Made by a program: the position numbers and the translations under genes
Assembly (NCBI GenBank): GCA_020860745.1
Contig: JAJBTR010000235.1
Span: 1 to 10,883, forward strand
Length of the DNA: 10,883 nt
DNA from: Lachnospiraceae bacterium
GTDB lineage: Bacteria > Bacillota > Clostridia > Lachnospirales > Lachnospiraceae
Direction of reading: 5' to 3'
Part shown: positions 1 to 6,743 of the stretch, piece by piece
Layout: each line of letters starts with the position of its first letter
Numbering within the stretch: the stretch's first letter is position 1
Notes under the pieces: generated by a model
Seen by the model: only the letters and a program-made list of their open reading frames with translations
What the model was told of the DNA's origin: nothing
Databases searched by the model: none

Positions 1-43
1 TTTCTGTTCTTATGTCTATAATATTTTTTAACCAGATTTCAGA

Positions 44-124
44 TTAACCTTTATATTTACTGATATATTTTTTAAACTTTCTCCAGATCTTTCTTCCGGG
101 GACACTCCGGCGTTCCTCCGGCAT
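44..124 (-). CDS. Possible small basic peptide ORF (26 aa), doubtful
   Basis: A short open frame lies just downstream of the YolD-like gene and runs from ATG to TAA. The predicted peptide is strongly basic: it begins MPEERRSV and ends in a Lys/Arg/aromatic-rich stretch (KIWRKFKKYISKYKG). The frame is also open upstream to a TTG at 137-139, which has a GGTGG only three bases before it, too close for a good ribosome binding site. The ATG has no clear Shine-Dalgarno sequence. Nothing about family or function is recognised. It may be chance in an AT-rich intergenic stretch that otherwise shows no gene. Confidence 0.12.
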   Translation of the reverse strand: MPEERRSVPGRKIWRKFKKYISKYKG

Positions 125-186
125 TGTATCCCAATGCAATTACCACCACGACCTGCTGACTTCCGGAATCTCAAATTTTTCCCTGG

Positions 187-627
187 TCACACCCTGTCAA
201 TCGCCATGAGATCCGCAAACCGGATCGCCTTTAACAGAGCACCTTTTTCATCTCCAACCTCCACCCGAAGCACCCGGCTGACGGGATCCATCCCGCGTAC
301 GATTCCCGACAATTCAAGATAATATCCCATATCCTCCTCACCGTGATCCGGCTCGAAATACGTGAGAGTGATATCCATCCCCTTTTGTATCCGCGAAAGC
401 CTGTCAGAAAGAAGCTCCGTTTCTTCCTCAGATAGTTCCACCCGCGGGGTGCGAAGCAGCTTTCCGGTTTCTTCCTGAAGACGTTCCCCATGCCCTCTCA
501 GCGCCGCAAACGGCGCAAAGATCTTTGCACGGTCTTCCAGGGACATCCGCGGATGCCGGATAAAAAAATCCGGATCGCTGTCCCACGATTTATCAATAAT
601 ATCACCATATTTTTCTTCTACTAACAT
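187..627 (-). CDS. YolD-like protein, putative partner of the Y-family polymerase
   Basis: Predicted 146-aa soluble protein. The N-terminal third carries the signature of clostridial YolD-like proteins: an RMSLEDRAKIFAPFAALRGH block at about residues 26-45, followed by an acidic helical region (about 65-90) and a beta-rich C-terminal half. YolD-family proteins are usually encoded beside UvrX/ImpB-type translesion polymerases and are thought to assist or regulate them; the molecular role is not established. The start at 627 is chosen because AGGAAAG lies seven bases upstream and the conserved region starts soon after. A longer reading from 726 adds 33 unlikely-looking residues. No LexA box is seen within the 156-nt gap before this gene and no convincing terminator either, so it is probably transcribed from the SOS promoter at 1138-1166. 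Family assignment is from motif recognition only. Confidence 0.75.
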   Translation of the reverse strand: MLVEEKYGDIIDKSWDSDPDFFIRHPRMSLEDRAKIFAPFAALRGHGERLQEETGKLLRTPRVELSEEETELLSDRLSRIQKGMDITLTYFEPDHGEEDMGYYLELSGIVRGMDPVSRVLRVEVGDEKGALLKAIRFADLMAIDRV

Positions 628-783
628 ACTATTACTTTCCTGAACATTACGATTTATGCCTGTGAAGCGGGAAGTCCACTCACATAAGCAAAAACCCTTT
701 TTCACGGGGAAATCATCTGTAAACACCTAAATTGTATATAGTTCTGCAACTTAATGAAGCACAACAAACAAGATATAAAAAAA

Positions 784-1101
784 TCACTTCTGGCATTCTT
801 TCCCCTGATAAGTCTCCACAAACCAGCGCCCGACGCGGCTGCGGCTCAGATGCGGATCCGTGCGCTCGAAATACAGATGCGTCTCTCTCCCATTGATGAT
901 CACCGTATAGCAATCGCCGGATAAATGCAGTCCGACAGTATCCGCAGGGCGAAAATCCTTCACCTGCTCAATTCGGAATGTCCGCCCGTCCTGCCATGTG
1001 ACAGACCGGGGCTGTACGTAGCCGGTCGGATCAAAATCGGAGTTTACTGCGACATATACTCTTTCCAGATGCGGATGTAATCTCTGCGCTTTGGGATGCA
1101 T
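784..1101 (-). CDS. Conserved-type hypothetical protein (105 aa), SOS-regulated
   Basis: Small protein of unknown function encoded between the Y-family polymerase and the YolD-like gene. It has no signal peptide or membrane segment, is rich in His, Arg, Asp and aromatic residues, and its alternating hydrophobic pattern suggests a mostly beta fold: VYVAVNSDFDPTG near residues 15-27, a CYTVIINGRETHLYFE strand pair at about 64-79, and an RVGRWFVE segment near the end. Start: ATG at 1101, preceded by AAAGGAGG (1114-1121) with a rather long 12-nt spacer. Its own promoter with a perfect LexA box lies directly upstream, so it should be induced by DNA damage together with the polymerase. I have a weak impression that similar small proteins sit beside UvrX-type polymerases in other Clostridia; this is not verified. 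A role in translesion synthesis or its control is inference from position and regulation. Confidence 0.8.
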   Translation of the reverse strand: MHPKAQRLHPHLERVYVAVNSDFDPTGYVQPRSVTWQDGRTFRIEQVKDFRPADTVGLHLSGDCYTVIINGRETHLYFERTDPHLSRSRVGRWFVETYQGKECQK

Positions 1102-1137
1102 ACGGTCCTGGCGCCTCCTTTCTTATCAGGTATCCCC

Positions 1138-1166
1138 ATTATAAACGAACATCTGTTCGATTGCAA
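1138..1166 (-). promoter_or_regulatory. SOS promoter with perfect LexA box, upstream of the 105-aa gene
   Basis: Read on the minus strand: -35 TTGCAA (1161-1166), a 17-bp spacer and -10 TATAAT (1138-1143). The spacer contains the palindrome CGAACAGATGTTCG (1146-1159), an exact match to the Gram-positive LexA/DinR consensus CGAAC-N4-GTTCG. LexA bound here would cover the region between -35 and -10 and block RNA polymerase until RecA-stimulated LexA cleavage. Transcription should start near 1131, about 30 nt before the start codon at 1101. Confidence 0.9.
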
Positions 1167-1263
1167 TAGCCTGACAAAAATTTCCAGGAGGCATATTTTA
1201 CGAAATAATTGCCTGTGCGCAAAATCCCAGCGAACAGACTTGTCGCAATGCGTCATTTTGCTC

Positions 1264-2733
1264 TTATTCTATCTCATCCCCGGCACGGTGTCCGCCGATA
1301 CTTCTGTTGCGCTGGCGGCCGGTTGCGCCTTCCTCAAAATTCGTTCCTTTCAACACAGCATTTTTCCCATAGCGCTTCTTAATGGATACGATGGCCTCCT
1401 GCAGCTTCTTTTCCTTCTCCTGCTTCCGGACATCCGTAAAAAGATCCAGCTGAGTAATCCCCTCATCCTCTGTCACATGGCCGGCCGCAATCGTGATCCG
1501 GCGGATCGTAAACCGCCGGTCGGCAATCCGCTCAAAGATTCCTGCCGCGGCGGGAATAATCTGCGACCCGAGATTTGTGGGAGCCAGACGGGCGCTCCCA
1601 TGAGCCGGTCTGGGGACAAACCGGCCGTAATGATCGGACTTTGTGGCGCCTGTGCAGACCCCTTTATCCACATTCTCCCTGTCATATCCGATATCCAGAG
1701 TGATGGAGTCTGTGACCAGTCTTTTGTTTACCAGCTGCATGACAATATTGTCCGCCATCTCCCGTACGATAATCCCGGCTTTCTCATACGTATACGGCTC
1801 CGGCAGCACCTGCCCTTCGGAGATGCTGTTGCTCTCCGACTTATAATTTTTAATCTGTTCCATCTGAACCGGCTCCATTCCCCAGGCATGGTCGAGAAGA
1901 ATCTCTGCATCAATACCAAAGGTCTTATAAAACCATTCCGGGTTATCCAGCGACTCCCGCGCCACATCCCCCATCGTATGCAGGCAGTGCTGCTCCAGCT
2001 TCCGGGCTGTGGCGGAGCCTACGCGCCAGAAGTCGGTGAGCGGTCTGTGCTCCCACAATTTTGTCCGGTAAGAACGCTCATCCAACTCCGCAATCCGCAC
2101 GCCATCCCTGTCAGACGGAACATGCTTGGCCACGATATCCATGGCAATCTTTGCCAGGTACAGATTCGTCCCGATCCCGCCGGTGGCCGTAATCCCTGTG
2201 GCGTAAAGCACCTCCCGGATCATGCTCATGCAAAACTCATGCGCGGTCATATGATAGGTGTTCAGATAAGCTGTGGCATCAATAAACACTTCGTCGATAC
2301 TGTACGCAAAAATATCTTCCGGCGCGACATACTGCAGATAAATCGAATAAATCTGCGCCGAAGTCTCCACATACCGCGCCATCCTCGGCGGCGCGACGAG
2401 ATAAGAAAGTTCCAGAAACGGATCCTGTTCCAGCGCCGCGGCGTCAAAGGAAGCAGAGGTAAATACCGCCTGCGGGTTCTTCGTCATACGGCGAAGCCTG
2501 TTTAAACGCTCGGCATTGACCTCATTTACCCTTTGCACCACTTCGAACAGGCGGGGGCGTCCGGGAATGCCATACGCTTTCAGCGAGGGAGAGACAGCAA
2601 GACAGATCGTCTTCTCTGTCCGGGACTCATCCGCCACAACCAGGTTGGTCTTCAGCGGGTCGAGATGACGGTCCACGCACTCACAGCTGGCAAAATATGA
2701 TTTTAAATCAATTGCAAAATAATAACGATCCAT
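1264..2733 (-). CDS. Y-family translesion DNA polymerase (UvrX/ImpB/UmuC-like)
   Basis: Predicted 489-aa error-prone polymerase acting in SOS translesion synthesis. The N-terminal catalytic motif AIDLKSYFASCEC gives the metal ligand Asp9 and the steric-gate region Tyr13/Phe14; the D-x-K-S form is typical of UvrX-type enzymes rather than DinB. The palm motif YSIDEVFID supplies the catalytic pair Asp137/Glu138. TGGIGTNLYLAKIAMD (about 164-179) is the usual fingers/palm segment, and a helix-hairpin-helix-like thumb follows around 205-240. Near the C-terminus QLDLF (418-422) is a good sliding-clamp binding motif. A KKRYGKNAVLKG tail matches Firmicutes relatives. Start: ATG at 2733 with GGAGG (2742-2746) upstream. 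The 5' leader is about 70 nt and has a small ACCGG/CCGGT hairpin (2753-2768) just before the ribosome binding site. A LexA-controlled promoter drives it. All catalytic residues are present, so it should be active. Confidence 0.93.
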   Translation of the reverse strand: MDRYYFAIDLKSYFASCECVDRHLDPLKTNLVVADESRTEKTICLAVSPSLKAYGIPGRPRLFEVVQRVNEVNAERLNRLRRMTKNPQAVFTSASFDAAALEQDPFLELSYLVAPPRMARYVETSAQIYSIYLQYVAPEDIFAYSIDEVFIDATAYLNTYHMTAHEFCMSMIREVLYATGITATGGIGTNLYLAKIAMDIVAKHVPSDRDGVRIAELDERSYRTKLWEHRPLTDFWRVGSATARKLEQHCLHTMGDVARESLDNPEWFYKTFGIDAEILLDHAWGMEPVQMEQIKNYKSESNSISEGQVLPEPYTYEKAGIIVREMADNIVMQLVNKRLVTDSITLDIGYDRENVDKGVCTGATKSDHYGRFVPRPAHGSARLAPTNLGSQIIPAAAGIFERIADRRFTIRRITIAAGHVTEDEGITQLDLFTDVRKQEKEKKLQEAIVSIKKRYGKNAVLKGTNFEEGATGRQRNRSIGGHRAGDEIE

Positions 2734-2811
2734 CTGATCTGCCTCCTTCCCAACCGGCGTTGACCGGTCTTATTTTTCTCAATGATGCTTATGATATTTC
2801 TCCGCGCATTT

Positions 2812-2840
2812 ATTATGTGCGAACAAGTGTTCGTTTGCAA
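2812..2840 (-). promoter_or_regulatory. SOS promoter with perfect LexA box, upstream of the polymerase
   Basis: Minus-strand reading: -35 TTGCAA (2835-2840), 17-bp spacer, -10 CATAAT (2812-2817). CGAACACTTGTTCG (2820-2833) in the spacer is an exact LexA/DinR consensus palindrome. The layout is the same as at 1138-1166, including the CTA just upstream of the -35. Expected start of transcription is near 2805, about 70 nt upstream of the polymerase start codon. Confidence 0.9.
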
Positions 2841-2925
2841 TAGTAAAATAAACCATTTCAGAAAATAGTTTCAAAGTGCCGGAAATCCGATATTCTGTAT
2901 ATGCAACCAAATTATACTGTTGCCG

Positions 2926-2989
2926 AATAAAAACGGATAAAGACTGCCATACAGCCTGGCCGTGACCAGTTCGCGCTATATGGCAGTCT
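2926..2989 (-). terminator. Rho-independent terminator of the surface-protein gene
   Basis: An 11-bp perfect inverted repeat, AGACTGCCATA (2941-2951) against TATGGCAGTCT (2979-2989), with a nested CTGG/CCAG hairpin in its 27-nt interior. On the minus strand it is followed by TTTATCC and then TTTTTATT. It lies about 40 nt beyond the stop codon at 3030 and separates that gene from the SOS cassette. The T tract is interrupted, so efficiency may be moderate. Confidence 0.75.
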
Positions 2990-3029
2990 CTTCACTCGTA
3001 TTCTGCTGCTTCGTCTGATTAACGAATGC

Positions 3030-4823
3030 TTATTTCACCTTACCTCCGGAAATCCGGTAAGTCTTCCCTTTGTATTTATATGTGCCATTGTAACTGAAGT
3101 TGACTTTGCCGTTCTTTATAACCCAGGAACCCTTCGCATTGGACGCAATCCCGTTGAAGCTAAAGTCCACTTTGCCATTCTTGATATACCACCAGCCATT
3201 GGAGTTTGCATAGTTGGCAACCCCTGTGTAACCGAACTGCACCTTGCCGCCGACCACATACCACCAGCCGTTCTTATTCTTCGCCACCGTGTTCGCGGTA
3301 AAGTCTACCTTACCATTTTTAATATACCACCAGCCATTGGAGTTTGCATAGTTGGCAACCCCTGTGTAACCGAACTGCACCTTGCCGCCGACCACATACC
3401 ACCAGCCGTTTTTATTTTTCGCAACTGTATTTGCCGAGAAGTCAACCACGCCATTTTTGATGTACCACCAGCCGTTCGCGTTGGCATAATCCGCAACCCC
3501 GGTGTAACCCGTCTGAACCTTGCTGCCAATCACATAATACCAGGTTCCTTTTGTCCCGATGGTGCCTTCCTTATCCTGAATGACGCCGTTTGTTTTAAAG
3601 GTTACATCGCCTCCTTCAATGTACCACTTGCCGTTGCTGTTGGACCGGAAACCGGTATAATCTTCCTGGATCACGCCATTGATATAATAATGCCAGCTGC
3701 CGTCTGCCGCCTGGCATACGCCTGTAGAAATCACTTCTGTCTTTGTCTCTCCGCACACGGTACAGGTATATGTCTTTATGCCGGTTTCGGTGCTGGTCGC
3801 TTCCTTAGTGACCTCTCCCTCGTCCCAGGTATGGCCGGTTGCTGCAATCACTTTCTGGGCAGTTATGACAGCACCGCAGACTGAACAGTGAGAACCCTCC
3901 GTCAGACCGGTCTCTGTGCAGGTCGCAGCCACCGCTTTATCTGTTACCACTGTGTGGCCTGTCGCGGCAATTTCTTCTGTCTTTGTCTCTCCGCACACAG
4001 TACAGGTATATGTCTTTACACCGGCTTCCGTACAGGTCGCGGCCGTAGTGACCACTCCGCTGTCCCAGGTATGTTCGTGAGTTCCCAGTGTCAGCACATC
4101 CGCTGTATAAAGACTCAATGTAGCTGTATCATATGCATAAACCACAGAATTATTATTGCATTTAAATGTATACCCATTTGCTGAACTTGCATCCGCATCA
4201 TTCGCAGAAACCAGGAACAGACCTCCGTTCTCACCTACTGTCCCTGTATCACTGTTCGTAATATCCGCCAGGTAGTTCTCTCCATCCAATGATACGACAT
4301 TCCACATATGACTACCTTCACCGGTTCCGCCAGTCATTTCGCCGGTCACGATATAACAGCTCACATCGTCAAAATCACTCAGATCACACAGATACTGGAA
4401 CGCTTTGGAATATCCCTCGCAGACCACTTTGGTATTTTCATCCCCATCAAATACGTAAATGAGGTTCCAGGCATCACCGTAATCGCCGCTGGCAGCTTCC
4501 GTGTTGTACGATACCAGATCACAGATTTCATTTTTGTACGCCTTCAGTTTTTCCGCATCTGAATACGAACTATATTTGTCTACAATTTCCTTCGCATTCG
4601 CCGCAGCCGTTTTTGCCGCTTCCACCTTGCTCGTGTCAACAGTAGTATTGCTTCCTCCGCTCTGATAATCGCTTGCCACATAGAATGTGATTGTAATGTC
4701 GGAAATTGACACTTTCGTGCCATCAGAAGAGATAGAATAAGAAGTCGCTATACCTTTCGTTTTATTAAACCAATACAACTCATAAGGACAGTCATTCAAC
4801 AGGCAGGACAGCATCTCATCCAA
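3030..4823 (-). CDS. Surface protein, C-terminal part: transglutaminase-like domain plus cell-wall-binding repeats (frameshifted)
   Basis: Main part of a secreted protein separated from its signal peptide by a frameshift. Residues numbered from the ATG at 4823 (597 aa): a transglutaminase-like fold at about 90-200 with a plausible Cys135 (VCEGYSKAF), His172 (SHMWNVV), Asp187 (YLADITN) triad; three repeats at about 250-368 of the HTWD...TCT..G...YTCTVCGETK type, each with a CxxC, widespread in Firmicutes surface proteins (the third has Ser instead of the first Cys); then from 371 to the end Trp/Tyr-rich repeats with GWWYIKNGKVDF and GWWYVVGGKVQFGYTG units, which in related proteins bind the cell wall. 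The open frame reaches back to a TAA at 4854-4856, so this ATG is unlikely to be a real start; it has no signal peptide and no good ribosome binding site. Probably a broken gene, unless the frameshift is a sequence error. Confidence 0.8.
   Translation of the reverse strand: MDEMLSCLLNDCPYELYWFNKTKGIATSYSISSDGTKVSISDITITFYVASDYQSGGSNTTVDTSKVEAAKTAAANAKEIVDKYSSYSDAEKLKAYKNEICDLVSYNTEAASGDYGDAWNLIYVFDGDENTKVVCEGYSKAFQYLCDLSDFDDVSCYIVTGEMTGGTGEGSHMWNVVSLDGENYLADITNSDTGTVGENGGLFLVSANDADASSANGYTFKCNNNSVVYAYDTATLSLYTADVLTLGTHEHTWDSGVVTTAATCTEAGVKTYTCTVCGETKTEEIAATGHTVVTDKAVAATCTETGLTEGSHCSVCGAVITAQKVIAATGHTWDEGEVTKEATSTETGIKTYTCTVCGETKTEVISTGVCQAADGSWHYYINGVIQEDYTGFRSNSNGKWYIEGGDVTFKTNGVIQDKEGTIGTKGTWYYVIGSKVQTGYTGVADYANANGWWYIKNGVVDFSANTVAKNKNGWWYVVGGKVQFGYTGVANYANSNGWWYIKNGKVDFTANTVAKNKNGWWYVVGGKVQFGYTGVANYANSNGWWYIKNGKVDFSFNGIASNAKGSWVIKNGKVNFSYNGTYKYKGKTYRISGGKVK
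3184..3410 (-). repeat. Two copies of a 138-bp direct repeat in the cell-wall-binding region
   Basis: Positions 3184-3272 and 3322-3410 are identical over 89 bp, spaced 138 bp (46 codons) apart, which is one double WWY repeat unit. A more diverged copy lies around 3455-3550. Identity at silent positions points to recent duplication or gene conversion. Short reads could collapse or expand this array. Confidence 0.9.
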
Positions 4824-5274
4824 CCCCAGATCTTCCTGAAATTTCTCCGAAAATTACCTCTTTAGCTGTCTCATCTATGGGTGAGATTCCTAACTCATCA
4901 TAAGTCCAGGTAAGACCAGTCATGTCAGTCGTGTCGATACTAAACACGGTAGACGTTACCGTCCCGGCCGCCACCTTAGCTACATCCGTTTTCAACTGGT
5001 TATAAAGAATAAGGGCATCTCCTTCAAAATAATCGTCCCCCCAGTTCGCCATCAACGCGACGCTGGTGTCCTCCGTCAGGGTCTGTTCCAGATAGCCTTC
5101 CAGGGCTTCGTCGTTGTCCATGTAATCCACGTCGTCCAGGGTATAATTGAGTTCCAACACCGTTTCCGTTGTTTCTGTCGTTTCGGATGTTTCATCCGCA
5201 TAAGCCAGACACAGCGGCTGCATAATCAGGCATGCCGACATTGCCATAGCTATCATCTTAGAGATTCTTTTCAT
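4816..5274 (-). CDS. Surface protein, N-terminal part: signal peptide and leader region (frameshifted)
   Basis: This 152-aa open frame supplies the start of the transglutaminase-like surface protein. It has a classical signal peptide: MKRISK, a hydrophobic core, and a likely signal peptidase I site after AYA (residue 26) before DETSE. A Thr/Glu-rich linker and an acidic region follow. Start: ATG at 5274 with AAGGTGG upstream, and a good promoter at 5362-5390. The frame ends at TGA (4816-4818) while the next frame, open from 4853, continues with FQEDLGLDEMLSCLLNDCPYE (shown from 4840 on the minus strand), so the two fit together as one protein of about 755 residues. The junction must lie within 4819-4853 and needs a shift of one base. 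As written, the product would be a short secreted fragment lacking any enzymatic or wall-binding domain. Confidence 0.75.
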   Translation of the reverse strand: MKRISKMIAMAMSACLIMQPLCLAYADETSETTETTETVLELNYTLDDVDYMDNDEALEGYLEQTLTEDTSVALMANWGDDYFEGDALILYNQLKTDVAKVAAGTVTSTVFSIDTTDMTGLTWTYDELGISPIDETAKEVIFGEISGRSGVG

Positions 5275-5361
5275 TCTTTAACCACCTTTCCTTTCCCGGT
5301 TCCTTATCTCCGTGCAGCGCAAATCTGATTTTTAAAACAAAATTAACTCCATATTATATTG

Positions 5362-5390
5362 ATTATCCACCACTCTTTTCCACTTGTCAA
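5362..5390 (-). promoter_or_regulatory. Sigma-A-type promoter of the surface-protein gene
   Basis: On the minus strand a consensus -35 TTGACA (5385-5390) is followed after 17 bp by -10 GATAAT (5362-5367). It lies between the queA terminator and the start codon at 5274, giving a leader of about 80 nt. No operator palindrome was noticed. Confidence 0.75.
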
Positions 5391-5433
5391 CAAAAAATAA
5401 TAAATTATCTTGAAAAAATCTCTAAAAATCTCT

Positions 5434-5473
5434 AAAAAATCCCCCGCAGTCAACCAAAACCAACTACAGGGGA
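5434..5473 (-). terminator. Rho-independent terminator of queA
   Basis: Minus-strand stem of 12 pairs including G-U wobbles: TCCCCTGTAGTT (5462-5473) with GACTGCGGGGGA (5440-5451), a 10-nt loop, then six T residues (5434-5439). It begins about 37 nt after the queA stop codon and is the clearest intrinsic terminator in the window. Confidence 0.88.
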
Positions 5474-5509
5474 TTATATTTTGTTATTTTCACATGTTTC
5501 CGATGCTTT

Positions 5510-6535
5510 CTATCTGACAAGCATAACATCTCCAAAGGAAAAAAATCTGTAACCGGCGTTCACTGCCTCCTCATACGCCGCCAGCACATGCTCCCGCCCT
5601 GCCAGTGCGGACACCAGCATGAGCAGCGTGGACTCCGGCAGATGAAAGTTCGTGATCAGGCAGTCCAGCACTTTAAACTGATAGCCCGGATAGATAAAGA
5701 TATCCGTCCACCCGCTGCCGGGACGGACACGTCCGTCCTCTCCCGCCGCGGACTCAATCGTACGGCAGCTGGTGGTTCCCACACAGATAATCCTTCCGCC
5801 GGCCGCTTTGGTCTCATTGATTATTTCTGCTGCTTCCTCCGTAACCTGGTAAAATTCCGAATGCATGTGATGGTCGAGGACATTATCCACCTTGACCGGA
5901 CGGAACGTACCCAGGCCCACATGGAGCGTCACCTCCGCGATATTCACACCCATTTCCCGCACCTGACAAAGCAGTTCCGGCGTAAAGTGAAGTCCCGCCG
6001 TGGGCGCGGCTGCGGATCCCTCATACTTAGCATAAACCGTCTGATACCGGTTTTTATCCTGCAGCTGATGTGTGATATAAGGGGGCAGAGGCATCTGTCC
6101 CAGCTGATCCAGGATTTCCTCGAAAATTCCTTCGTAGGTGAACTGAATCAGGCGGTTCCCCTCCTCCACAATGTCAACGACCTCCCCGGTCAGAAGGCCG
6201 CCGCCGAAGATAATTTTTGTCCCGATCTTCGCCTTTTTTCCGGGTTTTACCAGTGTTTCCCAGACATCATATTCCTTCCGCTTCAGCAGGAGAATTTCAA
6301 TGCTGGCACCGGTGCCCTCCCGCTCGCCGTAGAGGTGGGCAGGAATCACCTTCGTATTATTCAGTACCAGACAGTCGCCCGGCTGCAGATAATCGACAAT
6401 TTGCTTAAACACGGTATGTGTCGTCTCTCCGGTCTCTTTGTCGAGCACCAGCAGACGGGAGGCGGAGCGATCCTCCAGGGGATCCTGCGCGATCTGCTCC
6501 GGCGGCAATTCAAAATAAAAGTCACTTGTCTTCAT
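5510..6535 (-). CDS. queA: S-adenosylmethionine:tRNA ribosyltransferase-isomerase QueA
   Basis: Penultimate enzyme of queuosine biosynthesis: it transfers and isomerises the ribosyl part of S-adenosylmethionine onto preQ1 in tRNA (GUN anticodons), giving epoxyqueuosine. Family marks along the predicted 341 aa: [19 protein letters not shown] at the start with [10 protein letters not shown] just after; [15 protein letters not shown] near 57-71; [10 protein letters not shown] at about 166-175; [13 protein letters not shown] near 192-204; and [20 protein letters not shown] at about 294-313, ending in FSFGDVMLV. Length agrees with the usual 340-356 aa. The frame has an upstream ATG at 6562 adding nine residues; I prefer 6535 because homologues begin there, although the nearest SD-like AGGAAG is about 14 nt away, so the start is not certain. 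It follows pheT after about 210 nt and has its own terminator. No other queuosine genes are in the window. Confidence 0.95.
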   Translation of the reverse strand: MKTSDFYFELPPEQIAQDPLEDRSASRLLVLDKETGETTHTVFKQIVDYLQPGDCLVLNNTKVIPAHLYGEREGTGASIEILLLKRKEYDVWETLVKPGKKAKIGTKIIFGGGLLTGEVVDIVEEGNRLIQFTYEGIFEEILDQLGQMPLPPYITHQLQDKNRYQTVYAKYEGSAAAPTAGLHFTPELLCQVREMGVNIAEVTLHVGLGTFRPVKVDNVLDHHMHSEFYQVTEEAAEIINETKAAGGRIICVGTTSCRTIESAAGEDGRVRPGSGWTDIFIYPGYQFKVLDCLITNFHLPESTLLMLVSALAGREHVLAAYEEAVNAGYRFFSFGDVMLVR

Positions 6536-6696
6536 AACACTAACACTATCTTCCTGTAGCATTTATTATTACTCTCATACAATGATTCAGGCGGCAAAAG
6601 GGTATGATACTTCGCATTGCTCCGCAAAACCCATTGCTGTGCATAAGTTCGATCACGGAAATCACAGATTTCCTGTCTCACTTATCCCGCAATCTG

Positions 6697-6729
6697 AAAA
6701 ACTCTTCTATTATTCATTTTCTGAGTTTT
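6697..6729 (-). terminator. Possible weak terminator after pheT
   Basis: Minus-strand AAAACTC (6723-6729) can pair with GAGTTTT (6698-6704) around an 18-nt loop, followed by one more T. The stem is AT-rich and the loop large, so it could be a weak terminator. Its place just after the pheT stop supports the call. A second, compact hairpin, GGAAATC-ACA-GATTTCC (6657-6673), lies further downstream but has no T run. Confidence 0.35.
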
Positions 6730-6743
6730 ACGGCAATTTATGC

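Noticed and set aside
687..707. A CCCC...GGG then TTTTT pattern between the 105-aa and YolD-like genes as a terminator
   Set aside because: Only three GC pairs can form, too few for a stable stem, so the two genes are treated as possibly co-transcribed.
1231..1253. A possible third LexA/promoter block after the polymerase stop (ATTGC ... GTTCG on the minus strand)
   Set aside because: Only one half-site is intact, the distance between blocks is three bases short of the two real promoters, and there is no matching -10. At most it is a decayed copy.
1096..2505. A 469-codon plus-strand open frame opposite the Y-family polymerase
   Set aside because: It overlaps a polymerase with all catalytic motifs and the LexA promoter block, and has no family signature of its own.
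3110..3650. Regular repeats that could be taken for a CRISPR array
   Set aside because: The repeats are 138 bp apart, in frame, and encode the cell-wall-binding WWY motifs of a surface protein.
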